Below, piece after piece: positions 1 through 8,582 of a DNA stretch of 64,000 bases (its first letter is position 1; every line of letters starts with the position of its first letter). This DNA comes from Candidatus Bathyarchaeota archaeon. Its GTDB lineage: Archaea > Thermoproteota > Bathyarchaeia > Bathyarchaeales > Bathycorpusculaceae. A program made the position numbers and the translations under genes. The stretch lies in the NCBI GenBank assembly GCA_026014745.1, contig JAOZHS010000003.1, positions 414,137-478,136 of the forward strand. Reading direction: 5' to 3'. A model generated the notes under the pieces. That model was not told where the DNA came from. It saw only the letters and a list, made by a program, of their open reading frames with translations, and searched no databases.

Positions 1-422
1 AAAGATGGAACAGCCTAGAAACACAACTCACCCAATTAGACAACGAATACACTCAATCCTTAGAAAACGCCGCCAAAGACACAATATTCGTATCCCATGA
101 AGCCTTTGGTTACTTGGCAACTCGGTACGGTTTTGAGCAGCAAGGCGTAATTGGGTTATCAGCAGATGAGCAGCCAAGCGCAGCCACTATTGCTAACCTA
201 GTCAAAGCCATGGAGGAGAAGCAAATCTATTCTGTTTATGTTGACCCAGTATATTCAAGAGAATACGCTCAAACCATACAAAGCGAAGTTCAAGCACAAA
301 CAGGAAAACAAGTAACGATATTGGAACTGTATTTGATTTTGGGGCAGACCGACGGTATGGATCTCATGCAGCAGATGCAAGCCAACCTATCAGACCTAAA
401 AAACGGGTTGGAGGCAACATAG
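1..422 (+). CDS. Zn/Mn ABC transporter substrate-binding protein, C-terminal part
   Basis: The frame is open from base 3, so the start lies before the window; 139 residues are visible. They match the second lobe of ZnuA/TroA (cluster A-I) metal-binding lipoproteins: the motif VSHEAFGYLA carries the His ligand that precedes the GV-I-G-L-S stretch, followed by a helix where the family ends. The protein would hold Zn2+ or Mn2+ outside the membrane and pass it to the permease. The ATPase gene follows after 55 nt and the permease after that, the usual binding protein-ATPase-permease order. The metal cannot be told from this half alone. Confidence 0.88.
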   Translation, partial: RWNSLETQLTQLDNEYTQSLENAAKDTIFVSHEAFGYLATRYGFEQQGVIGLSADEQPSAATIANLVKAMEEKQIYSVYVDPVYSREYAQTIQSEVQAQTGKQVTILELYLILGQTDGMDLMQQMQANLSDLKNGLEAT

Positions 423-477
423 AACTCGAACGCTAAGTAAATAAAGGTAAACCGCAAACGTGTAGAGAAGAAACTTC

Positions 478-1263
478 ATGCCTCAAACCACTCCCATTTT
501 AGAAGTAAAAAATGTAGATATCTACCGTGGAAGCGAAAAAATAATCGATAAAGCCGACTTCGCCATAGACCGCGGTGACTACGTGGGGGTAGTGGGTCCT
601 AACGGCGGCGGAAAAACCACCCTGTTAAGCGCAATCCTTAACTTTATCCCAATAACCAGCGGTGAGATACGCTTATTCGGCGAAGACATCAACAAATTTT
701 GTGCGTGGGGCAAAGTCGCATACATTTCTCAGCAGGCAACCAGTTTTGAGGAGCAATTTCCTCTTACGGTTAGAGAACTTGTTTCTTTGGGCTGCATCAG
801 GAGAGGCAACATTGGTCGTGGTCTTAAAGCGGAAGATTGGGCAGAGGTTGACCAAAGCATCGATTTCATGGGGTTATGCGATGTCGCGAACAAACGAATC
901 GGGCAGCTTTCCGGGGGTCAAAAACAGCGGGTGTTTGTGGCAAAAGCCTTAGCCCGCAAACCCGAACTAATTTTTCTTGATGAACCCATCGTGGGTGTTG
1001 ATTCTACTGCACAAGAGAAATTCTACGAAAAACTCAGCGATTTAAACCTTGAACGACAGACAACCATATTGATTGTCACCCACGATTTAGCCTCCGTTTT
1101 CTGTCGCATGTCAAAGGTTTTATGCGTCAACAAACGGGTAGAAGTAGCCAAAATAACCGAAGAACTAGATACATCACAGCTGCTCAAAAGGGCATACGGG
1201 GAACATTTCCATTTCGTCTTCCATAGACACGAATGTAAGGGAGTTTTCAATCACGAGCCTTAA
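478..1263 (+). CDS. Zn/Mn ABC transporter ATP-binding protein
   Basis: 261-residue ABC ATPase of the ZnuC/MntB type that powers the metal importer on the cytoplasmic face. Walker A GPNGGGKTT is at about 40-48, signature LSGGQ at 144-148, Walker B LIFLDEP at 164-170 and the H-loop THD near 202. Length is normal for the family. The ATG at 478 is the only good start, in tandem with the binding protein upstream. The C-terminal tail has several His (HFHFVFHRHE), a feature seen in zinc-transport ATPases, which slightly favours zinc. The 3' end overlaps the inferred start of the permease by 14 nt, which suggests translational coupling. Confidence 0.95.
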   Translation: MPQTTPILEVKNVDIYRGSEKIIDKADFAIDRGDYVGVVGPNGGGKTTLLSAILNFIPITSGEIRLFGEDINKFCAWGKVAYISQQATSFEEQFPLTVRELVSLGCIRRGNIGRGLKAEDWAEVDQSIDFMGLCDVANKRIGQLSGGQKQRVFVAKALARKPELIFLDEPIVGVDSTAQEKFYEKLSDLNLERQTTILIVTHDLASVFCRMSKVLCVNKRVEVAKITEELDTSQLLKRAYGEHFHFVFHRHECKGVFNHEP

Positions 1264-2065
1264 CCTTTTTGATTTATTTGGTTACCAATTCTTCCAAAAT
1301 GCCCTCTTAGGCGGCACCATTGCAGCAGTAGCCTGCGGTTTAGTGGGGCTCTTCTTGGTACTAAAGAAGGAATCCATGGTAGGAGACGGAATATCGCACA
1401 CCGCATTTGGCGGCGTAGCCATAGGCTTACTATTCGGCATCAACCCCCTCTTCACAGCCCTAATCGTTTCAATATTGGCAGTTTTCGCAATCTCATACAT
1501 GAGGCAAAAAAAGATAGCTGCATCGGACTCCGCAATAGCAGTAATGCTTGCTTTAGGCTTCTCCACAGGTTTAATCGTGATTAGCATAGCAGGCGGCTTC
1601 AATGTTGAATTGTTTAGTTACTTGTTTGGCTCGATTTTGACGATTGACTGGACAGACTTAGTGCTGGTTTCCTCTTTAGGATTAGCTGTTGTGATATTCA
1701 TCAGTATTTTCCGCCGCGAACTCCTCTCTATGGTCTTTGATGAAGATGATTCAAGAATTATGGGCATACCGACAAGAAAACTGTCCTTAGTTTTTGATTT
1801 ATTGGTCGCAGTCACAATTGTGCTGTCAATCAAGGTTATTGGAACGATTCTTGTCGTGGCGCTTTTGGTGATTCCAGGGCTCTGCGCGCTGAGGCTAAAT
1901 TTCTCTTTTAAGAAAACATTGCTCGCTACTGTCGGGTTTAGTGTTCTAAGCACAATTTTAGGAATCATCCTCTCAGCAGTGTTCAACATAGTGACTGCGG
2001 GTGTGATTGTTTTTGTTTTGGTGCTGTTCTTCCTTTTGACTTTGCTGTATAAAAAAATTGAATAA
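1250..2065 (+). CDS. Zn/Mn ABC transporter permease, non-canonical start
   Basis: ZnuB/TroC-type permease (ABC-3 family) with about 7-8 hydrophobic helices, the membrane channel for the metal importer. Family hallmarks are visible: the N-terminal FFQNALLGG helix and the GDGISHTAFGGVA loop. The family N-terminus is clearly encoded from about 1250, yet between the upstream in-frame stop (1160) and 1343 no ATG, GTG or TTG occurs in frame. An AGGGAG Shine-Dalgarno at 1238-1243 sits 6 nt before an ATC codon at 1250, which I take as the likeliest start; ACG at 1253 or ATA at 1223 are alternatives. Starting at the first canonical codon (GTG 1343) would remove the first helix. Sequencing error cannot be excluded. 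Confidence 0.88.
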   Translation: MTSLNLFDLFGYQFFQNALLGGTIAAVACGLVGLFLVLKKESMVGDGISHTAFGGVAIGLLFGINPLFTALIVSILAVFAISYMRQKKIAASDSAIAVMLALGFSTGLIVISIAGGFNVELFSYLFGSILTIDWTDLVLVSSLGLAVVIFISIFRRELLSMVFDEDDSRIMGIPTRKLSLVFDLLVAVTIVLSIKVIGTILVVALLVIPGLCALRLNFSFKKTLLATVGFSVLSTILGIILSAVFNIVTAGVIVFVLVLFFLLTLLYKKIE

Positions 2066-2204
2066 AACACACAAAAGAGTCACGCACTTTTTTGTTTCTT
2101 AGCTGTGATTAGGGACTGCGTGAAGGCCAGAAAAATCTACAATGCTCTTGAAAATGCGGGGCCGGCTGCCTTCTCCTGCTAGATAAGCAAAGGATGCTGC
2201 ATGC

Positions 2205-4403
2205 TTAGCTAAGTTTGGTTTGTCTTAAGGGAATTGATAACACAAACCTTACGCCCTGTCCGAATTCGCCTGTTTCCGCAACAGTCCAGCCATAAAGGTC
2301 ACATATCCGCTGAATCAGAAACAAACCCAACCCTGTCCCTTTTCCTGCGCCTTTCTGAAAAAGCCGAGGCTTGATATCGGGGTCTATACCGCCGCCGTTG
2401 TCTTCATAGATTAGTTTTAGGTGCGTCTGGGTTTTGTTTGAATAAATCTTGATTTGACGTAGGTTCTTGCCGTATTTGAATGAGTTATCCAAAAGGTTGT
2501 GGAAGATTTCAATTAAGGCAACATCGGCCTCAACCTCGCAGTTAATGTCAGAGACATCTACAGTTACGTGATTTAAATCAGAAAAGAAGCTTTGTGCCTT
2601 CTTGATGGCATCGTAAACTGGCACCCATGAAAGCCCTTGGTCTCCAACTGATTGAATTGTCTGAGCAAACTCTAGGATGCGGATGATATGTTGTGTTTGG
2701 GCGTAAATCTGGGTTATCATTGCGAGCATTTGGGTGTTATTGTTGGAGAATTTCTTTGATAGAAACAAGGAAGCGTTAATGTTTTGGAGTTTGTTTCGGA
2801 TGTCGTGTTGTACGAATCCGCCGACAACCCGCAGTTTTTCGAGTAGTAACTCGGTTTGCGCAAGAGCGAGGTCACGTTCTTCTTGGGCCCGTTTTCGCTC
2901 TGTTATGTCTCGGCTTATGGTGATGAACGAGATTTCTCCATGGGCGCCGTGGACAACGCTAATTTTAGCTTCAAGCCAAAGTGATTTTCCTGTTTTTGTG
3001 CGTAGCCGAAACTCGATCGGTTCCATTTGCCCAGTTTTAACCAAATCATGCATTTTTGGGTTTAATCTCAAAATGTCTTCGGCGTCAAGTAGCTGAAGAA
3101 TGCTCTTTTTTCCTACTAACTCTTCGGGGCTATAATCAAAAATAGTTTTAGCGGAAGGTGAAACGTACACAAACATGCCATTCACGTTGGTTACGGTCAA
3201 AACATCCTGTGCGTTTTCTGCTATGAAACGGCAGTTTTCCTCGCTTTCCCGCAGTTTTGCCTCGATGAGTTTATGCTCAGTAATATCGTAGGCTGCAAAG
3301 CGTACTCCGTTGACTTCATTTTTGTCGTTGTAGGAAGGTTCAAAGTAAGTATCAAGATAGAGGGATCCCGTTTCCAGATTAAGAACTACTTCTCGACGTA
3401 GCGACCCCCCAGTTTTCATCAAGTTCAACAGTGCCTTACGAATGGCATCGCAGTCTTGAATATTGCAAATCGTACCGAAAGAGTTCCCCAAAAAAGCTGA
3501 ATCAGGCTTATCCTTAATCTGATGATTATACACCCAAGTATACCTTAAAGAACAATCAAGCGTTGCCATCATTATAGGCGAGTTTTGGACCGCCAAACGG
3601 AAATGTTCCTCACTTTCGCGGAGCCGTAATTCTGCGTTTTTTGACTCGGTAACGTCTCTTATTGTGCTGACTATCTGCTTGACGTTTCCATTTTCCAGCA
3701 TCCGAGAGAAAGAATGATCTACCCAGCGTACTTCACCCTGCTTAGTTATTATTCGGTATTTCAAGTTGCCGCTGGAGTCACATGACAACGCAGTATTGAT
3801 GATTTGCCGCACGCCAGGTTCATCCTCGGGATGGATAAAATCAGGTATTTTTCCCACTAACTCTTCGGGTTCATAACCGAGCATTTGTTTGCAAACGGGA
3901 CTAAGGTAAACAATTTTGCCGTCGCTTTCTGTGAGCACAATAAGGTCTTTACTGTTTGTCACCATTCGCTCAAAGCGTTCTTCACTTTCTTTGAGCAGTT
4001 TTTTGGCGAGGGCTTTCTCGTAGAGATTCCGAACGCAGACAGCTAATTCTGTGTAAACAGTTTGAGGATCACCTTGCTTGTCAATGTATCGGGCTATGCC
4101 CAAATTGAGCGCATGTACGGCGATTTCTTTTTGTCCTTTTCCCGTGAACAAAATAAAGGGTACTTGTGAACCGTTTTGTTTGAGCGCCTTAAAAAGGTCC
4201 AAACCGTTTTTGTCGGGCATTTTGTAGTCGGATAGCACTACGTCGAAGTGGCTGTTCTCCATTTTTTTTAGAGCTTCATCGACTGAGGTGGCTGTGTCGA
4301 CTGCAAAGTACCCTATGGTTGAGAGGATTCTCTTTGAAGACTTTAGGAAGTCTATGTCGCCATCTACATGTAGCACTCGAATGATAGTGTTTGAATCAGC
4401 CAA
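2205..4403 (-). CDS. REC-PAS-PAS-PAS hybrid histidine kinase
   Basis: 732-residue soluble signalling protein with no membrane segment. An N-terminal receiver domain (about 8-125) has acidic residues D14 and D16 and the phospho-acceptor D59 in LSDYKMPDKNG. Three PAS/PAC modules follow, two ending in R-D-I/V-T-E-. The kinase core has an H-box HDIRNKLQ near 533, N-box HNLLDNSFKYGK near 640 and G-box GTGLGLFLI near 700. An N-terminal receiver ahead of a sensor kinase is common in archaeal one-protein phosphorelays; no partner regulator is adjacent. The start codon is TTG 4403. The signal sensed is unknown. Confidence 0.9.
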   Translation of the reverse strand: MADSNTIIRVLHVDGDIDFLKSSKRILSTIGYFAVDTATSVDEALKKMENSHFDVVLSDYKMPDKNGLDLFKALKQNGSQVPFILFTGKGQKEIAVHALNLGIARYIDKQGDPQTVYTELAVCVRNLYEKALAKKLLKESEERFERMVTNSKDLIVLTESDGKIVYLSPVCKQMLGYEPEELVGKIPDFIHPEDEPGVRQIINTALSCDSSGNLKYRIITKQGEVRWVDHSFSRMLENGNVKQIVSTIRDVTESKNAELRLRESEEHFRLAVQNSPIMMATLDCSLRYTWVYNHQIKDKPDSAFLGNSFGTICNIQDCDAIRKALLNLMKTGGSLRREVVLNLETGSLYLDTYFEPSYNDKNEVNGVRFAAYDITEHKLIEAKLRESEENCRFIAENAQDVLTVTNVNGMFVYVSPSAKTIFDYSPEELVGKKSILQLLDAEDILRLNPKMHDLVKTGQMEPIEFRLRTKTGKSLWLEAKISVVHGAHGEISFITISRDITERKRAQEERDLALAQTELLLEKLRVVGGFVQHDIRNKLQNINASLFLSKKFSNNNTQMLAMITQIYAQTQHIIRILEFAQTIQSVGDQGLSWVPVYDAIKKAQSFFSDLNHVTVDVSDINCEVEADVALIEIFHNLLDNSFKYGKNLRQIKIYSNKTQTHLKLIYEDNGGGIDPDIKPRLFQKGAGKGTGLGLFLIQRICDLYGWTVAETGEFGQGVRFVLSIPLRQTKLS

Positions 4404-4767
4404 ATAGCATCACTTTTAGATTCTGAGACTGAATAAAAAGAGTGTGTACATGAGAAACATGACAAACACTTACAACAATTTAGCCACAAACTAAACATCT
4501 GATTCATAAATCTAGTTAAAATACGTCTCAAACAATTCAATTACAACAACTGAGTGAATAATTATATAGCTTTCACGGGTGCCCGTCCACGTTACCCACT
4601 TAAAGTCAATTTTGGCGCTCCCGACCATAGGGATACAGGCAAGGGGATTTACACGTGCATAGCAGACACCACAAGTGAAAGCCAACATAGTACTTGACAT
4701 GATGATTTTTTAGGGTTGTCATGACGGAAAAAAACGCACAAATAACATCAAAAGAAATGGGTTCAGC
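4404..4767. other. Intergenic, kinase promoter region
   Basis: 364 nt between the kinase start and the end of the aldehyde dehydrogenase gene. It is AT-rich next to the kinase start and should carry its promoter. A 62-codon frame on the minus strand (4512-4700) has no recognisable protein features or ribosome site and is not called. I see no repeat or tRNA. Confidence 0.4.
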
Positions 4768-6261
4768 TTATGGTGAGGAATACGCCGGGTTGCCGAAGCG
4801 GCTGCATACTGAAGATCCATTCGTATTTGAGTAGTTGATATAGACTGTTTTTAACTCTGTGAACTCATTGACGCCTTCGGGTCCGCCTTCGCGATTGCTG
4901 CCTGAAGCTTTGACTCCGCCAAATGGCAAATGTACTTCGCTTCCAACAGTAGGGTTATTTACATAGGTAATACCTGCCTGAAGCCTTTTGACAACAAGCA
5001 GGGCGTGGTCGATGTTTTTTGTGTAAACAGCTGAGCTTAACCCATAGTCGGAACTATTCGCTATGTCTATGGCTTCAGCTAAGTTCTTAGCAGATAACAC
5101 CGATACAACTGGACCAAATATTTCTTCTTTGCAAAGCCGCATATCTGCTCTGCATTCACCAAAGATAGTGGGCTCAAAAAACCATCCGCTTAGACGCTCA
5201 GGCACATGCCCCCCTACCAATAGCTTGGCGCCTTCCTCCATGCCGATTTCGCAATATCGCTGGGTCTTATCTTGCGCTTTTTTGTTCACTAAGGGACCCA
5301 TGTCCGTTTTGGGGTCTAAGCCGTTTCCAAGCCTAAGCCTTGAAATCTGATTGGTCAACATTTTTTCTACTCTGCCCCGTACCGACTCCTCTACGATTAC
5401 ACGGGAGGTTGCTGTGCATCGTTGCCCCGAAGTTGCAAAGCCACCCCACAAAACCGCTTCAACCGCACGGTTTAGGTCAGCGTCAGATAGAATGATTAGA
5501 GCGTTTTTCCCGCCAAGCTCCAGACTTACCCGCTTAACACCCGCTGTCAGTAGGATTTTGGCGCCAGTATCTTTGTGCCCACAAAAAGAAACCAGCCTCA
5601 CCTGTCGATTCTTCGCCAACGCGTCCCCCACAACCGCGCCAGGTCCCGTTACAAGATTAAGTACGCCTTTGGGTAAGCCTGTTTGCTGCAGAATTTCAAC
5701 GAGTTGGGTGGCGCATTGAGGAGCCTCAGAAGAGGGCTTAAAAACTACTGTGTTGCCGCAAATTAGAGAGTAGAAGATTTTTCGGGCAGGAATCATCATG
5801 GGAAAATTCCAGGGGGTAATCAGGGCCACTACGCCAATCGGCATTCGAAAAGTGAAAACAAACCGTTCAGGCTTCTCAGAGGTCGAAGTATGCCCCAAAA
5901 GTCGTCTGCCTTCCGCCGCCGTATAATATGCAAGATTAATGGCTTGTTGAATGTCCATTAGAGATTCTCGGAGGGGTTTACCCATCTCCCGCGTCATCGT
6001 CGTAGCTATTTGGTCTTTTTGGGTTTGCAACAGTTCGGCGGCTTTAAGCAGGTATTGGCCACGTTTTGGCGCAGGCATATCTGCCCATCCTTGAGAGGCA
6101 TCTTGGGCAGCGTCCACCGCAGCTTCAGCATCTTGGAGGTTTCCCTTCTGGAAGGGACCTAAAGTGTCGTTGGGGTCCGCGGGGTTCACTCGAGAATATG
6201 TTTCACCCGATTCAGAATCAACCCATTCTCCTCCAATGAAGAGCTGAAACTTCAAAAGCAT
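4768..6261 (-). CDS. NAD(P)-dependent aldehyde dehydrogenase
   Basis: 497 residues from ATG 6261 (a GTG 18 nt upstream adds six residues but has no ribosome site). It oxidises an aldehyde to the acid with NAD(P)+ in the cytoplasm. The general-base Glu lies in LELGGKN (E248) and the catalytic Cys in SGQRCTATS (C282), spaced as in the superfamily; PWNFPMM and the C-terminal PFGGVKASGSNREGG are also present. The family includes succinate-semialdehyde, lactaldehyde and glyceraldehyde dehydrogenases; substrate cannot be read from sequence. It is a single gene with no metabolic partner beside it. The last 20 residues extend beyond the usual end. Confidence 0.93.
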   Translation of the reverse strand: MLLKFQLFIGGEWVDSESGETYSRVNPADPNDTLGPFQKGNLQDAEAAVDAAQDASQGWADMPAPKRGQYLLKAAELLQTQKDQIATTMTREMGKPLRESLMDIQQAINLAYYTAAEGRRLLGHTSTSEKPERFVFTFRMPIGVVALITPWNFPMMIPARKIFYSLICGNTVVFKPSSEAPQCATQLVEILQQTGLPKGVLNLVTGPGAVVGDALAKNRQVRLVSFCGHKDTGAKILLTAGVKRVSLELGGKNALIILSDADLNRAVEAVLWGGFATSGQRCTATSRVIVEESVRGRVEKMLTNQISRLRLGNGLDPKTDMGPLVNKKAQDKTQRYCEIGMEEGAKLLVGGHVPERLSGWFFEPTIFGECRADMRLCKEEIFGPVVSVLSAKNLAEAIDIANSSDYGLSSAVYTKNIDHALLVVKRLQAGITYVNNPTVGSEVHLPFGGVKASGSNREGGPEGVNEFTELKTVYINYSNTNGSSVCSRFGNPAYSSP

Positions 6262-6328
6262 ACCTAAACAAAAATACACAGAAAAATACTTCTGTGTTTT
6301 GGTGCCACCAAAAAAAGAAATGTTGAAT

Positions 6329-6580
6329 TTAGTGCCGTCTTGATTCTATGAGGCCTCTGCATTTATCCGCGTACTGACAGTACTCGAGGCATGCAGCAGA
6401 GGGGTCAGGACGTTTCCATTCAGCGCCACAACTGGGGCAGGTGGTTTTGTCTTCGTCACTCCAGATTTCGAGTTCAGCACCGCAAACGTGGCAATTGATG
6501 TAGGCGGGTTTGGGCTGCAAGAGGTCACGGAGTCCGGGGCAGGTGTCGGGGTTCTTTGCAGGCTTATCTTTAGAGCTCAA
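6329..6580 (-). CDS. Small zinc-ribbon protein in ferredoxin operon
   Basis: 83 residues with one zinc-ribbon: CHVCGAE then CPSCGAEW, giving two CxxC knuckles, followed by a third Cys cluster (CLEYCQYADKC) near the C-terminus. The start is chosen as TTG 6580 because a strong site GGGAGGTG (6587-6594) ends 6 nt before it; a longer version from TTG 6607 would put this site inside the gene. It overlaps the end of the ferredoxin-like gene by 11 nt and so is its translationally coupled partner. Function unknown; a metal- or cluster-binding accessory to the ferredoxin-like protein is inference. Confidence 0.75.
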   Translation of the reverse strand: MSSKDKPAKNPDTCPGLRDLLQPKPAYINCHVCGAELEIWSDEDKTTCPSCGAEWKRPDPSAACLEYCQYADKCRGLIESRRH

Positions 6581-7202
6581 CAATTTCACCTCCCACCTTA
6601 ACCTCAAGTTCCTTAACGGGAATGTTTTTGCCAGAGCCCTCCAGCGCCTTATTGATTGCCCATTTGAGTCCCGTGCAGCAGGGTACTTCCATGTGGAGCA
6701 CGGTTACAGCGGCTATGTTGTTTAGTGTTAAGATGTCGGTGAGTTTGGCAGCGTAGGCGCGGGCGTCGTTGAATTTGGGGCAGCCGATGAGCACCCGTTT
6801 GCCTGCGGCTAAGTCGTGGAAGTTTTTGAGGGTTACTGGAGCACAGTCGGCGGCGAGTAGGAGGTGAGCGTTTTCGTAGAAGGCTGCTTTTGGGGGTACA
6901 AGGTCGATTTTGACTGGCCACTGGGGTTTCTGCGGCGCAGAGACTGCGGGGGTTTGGGTGGCTTTGGTTTTCTGGTATGCGTGCACTTCTTCTTCGCTAA
7001 AGGCGGGGGCTTCGCGTTCGGTAATTGTTATGGCTCCTTGGGGGCATTCGCCGAGGCAGGCTCCGAGTCCGTCGCAGTAGGTTTCTTTGACGATTCGGGC
7101 TTTGCCGTTGACTATTTGGAGGGCGCCTTCGACGCATTTGGGGATGCATTTGCCGCATCCGTTGCAGAGTTCCTCGTTTATGTTTACGATTTTACGCTTC
7201 AT
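6570..7202 (-). CDS. Ferredoxin-like 2[4Fe-4S] protein with C-terminal domain
   Basis: 210 residues. The N-terminal 60 are a bacterial-type double-cluster ferredoxin with CNGCGKCIPKC and CDGLGACLGECP. After a Pro-rich linker a second domain (about 95-205) contains ADCAPVT, LIGCPKFND and EVPCCTG with four Cys that could bind another cofactor. The protein likely passes electrons in an anaerobic redox reaction. It overlaps the ArsR gene upstream by 11 nt and the zinc-ribbon gene downstream by 11 nt, so the three form a tight operon. The ArsR product probably controls it. The redox partner is not in the window. Confidence 0.85.
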   Translation of the reverse strand: MKRKIVNINEELCNGCGKCIPKCVEGALQIVNGKARIVKETYCDGLGACLGECPQGAITITEREAPAFSEEEVHAYQKTKATQTPAVSAPQKPQWPVKIDLVPPKAAFYENAHLLLAADCAPVTLKNFHDLAAGKRVLIGCPKFNDARAYAAKLTDILTLNNIAAVTVLHMEVPCCTGLKWAINKALEGSGKNIPVKELEVKVGGEIVEL

Positions 7203-7524
7203 TTTTGAGTTCCTCTTTTAGGCAGTTTCCACCGGTGGGGCAATATTTTTTCGCGTGATTTTCTATGGCGACGAAGATTGGTGTTAGGGTTTCTGTGTTG
7301 ACGCTGTAGATGCGTTTTTTTCCTACGCGTTGGACGCTTAGTAGGTTACATTCGATTAGGGGTTTTAGGTTGTGGCTTATCATGCTTTGTTCCTGTCCTA
7401 GTGCGGTTGCGAGTTCGGTTGCGCTCATGGGTTGGTTTTGGAGTTGTTGGATGGCGGCGAGGCGGGTGGGGTTGGCTAGGTTGGTGAAGAAGCGGTAGCA
7501 GATTGTTGTTAGGGTTTTTTTCAT
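7192..7524 (-). CDS. ArsR-family winged-helix regulator
   Basis: 110 residues with the ArsR/HTH_5 pattern: FTNLANPTRLAAIQQL, a recognition helix in TELATALGQEQSMISHNLKPL, and a wing VQRVGKKRIYSVN. The C-terminus CPTGGNC could be a metal- or redox-sensing Cys pair, but the classical ArsR metal site ELCVCDL is not present. ATG 7524 is preferred over GTG 7533 because a GGTGA ribosome site lies 5 nt before it. It is the first gene of the operon with the ferredoxin-like and zinc-ribbon genes and is presumably autoregulatory; the inducer may be redox state or metal (inference). Confidence 0.88.
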   Translation of the reverse strand: MKKTLTTICYRFFTNLANPTRLAAIQQLQNQPMSATELATALGQEQSMISHNLKPLIECNLLSVQRVGKKRIYSVNTETLTPIFVAIENHAKKYCPTGGNCLKEELKNEA

Positions 7525-7728
7525 GCATTTCACCGGTTTAGTTAGTTGAATAATTATTCATATGAATTTTATCTCATATAAGGCTGCCCCCTAACCTACA
7601 AGGGCAATCAGAAAAACGCCTGCCTAAGCAAGGAAAGAGGTAAAACAGCAAACTCAAAAACACAAAAGCCCTTGCCGCATCGCAAATCTCTTAAGCCAAA
7701 CACGCCAATCCTAAACAAGGGCTAACCA

Positions 7729-8397
7729 ATGTCCAACCCATTAAAAAATAAACCAGTCACTTCACCCAGAACAACAAACCACAGCCTAAACCCACTCAAA
7801 CTGGGCAAGCAGGTCAAAGCCTCCGCGCCTCCCAGAGACTTCTCAGTAAAGTCAGCTGCACCCCGAGAAGAAAACCCACCCCAAAAAGAAGACAAAACCG
7901 AAAAATCCGCCGCGCCCCGAACATCACAGAAGTATTGGGACCAAATAGATGACCTCTTTTACCGCACCATCAAACACGCCGAAGACGCATTCAAAATAAA
8001 TGTCGCCCTAAACGTTGTAGTTGCCGCTGTCGGAGTAACTTTGCTGGGTTATTCGATAGGGTACAGTTGGCTCAAAGGATTAGATGTGTATTCCACCGCG
8101 TTTGGCACCTTGGGAGTAGCGAGTTTTGTAGCTTTGTTCTTTTTTTCGCCGCAACGTAAAATCCAAAGAACCACCGGTGACTTAACCCAAATCCAGATGC
8201 TATACCGCACGTATTCCATGCAAGTTGAAGAGGTTAACGACTGGTACTATCGACATCCTGAAAAAACCAAAGAAGACATCCAAGCCATGAACAAGCACCT
8301 CGACGACATCACTCAAAAAGCCCTCGACAAAATCGAAAAATACATCGGCGAAGCAGAAAACTCAACCTCACCAACAGATAACGGCAAAAAAACCTAG
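7729..8397 (+). CDS. Two-helix membrane protein, unknown function
   Basis: 222 residues. The first 80 are hydrophilic, rich in Lys, Pro and Ser, with a repeated SAAPR motif (three times), so probably disordered. Two hydrophobic helices follow at about 88-110 and 120-140, then a charged C-terminal helical region with coiled-coil character. I do not recognise the family. The gene stands alone between the ArsR promoter and a second membrane protein. The ATG at 7729 is the first in the frame and fits the N-terminus. Confidence 0.7.
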   Translation: MSNPLKNKPVTSPRTTNHSLNPLKLGKQVKASAPPRDFSVKSAAPREENPPQKEDKTEKSAAPRTSQKYWDQIDDLFYRTIKHAEDAFKINVALNVVVAAVGVTLLGYSIGYSWLKGLDVYSTAFGTLGVASFVALFFFSPQRKIQRTTGDLTQIQMLYRTYSMQVEEVNDWYYRHPEKTKEDIQAMNKHLDDITQKALDKIEKYIGEAENSTSPTDNGKKT

Positions 8398-8582
8398 CGG
8401 AATATGGCTTTTTGGGGTAGCTTTAGACCGCGGCTATTTCACGTCCGCCTTAACTTTTAATTATTCATAAATTCTGTCGATAAAACCAGGTTACAGTTTA
8501 CAAGAGGCAATTTGGGAAAAGTGTTAAATTTCAACGCTAACAACATTGCAACTCAAGCAATCTTGGGGAAGGTTGAGAGTAA

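Noticed and set aside
4512-4700. 62-codon minus-strand frame between the kinase and aldehyde dehydrogenase genes
   Set aside because: No ribosome site, no family features, and AT-rich like a spacer. Left as intergenic.
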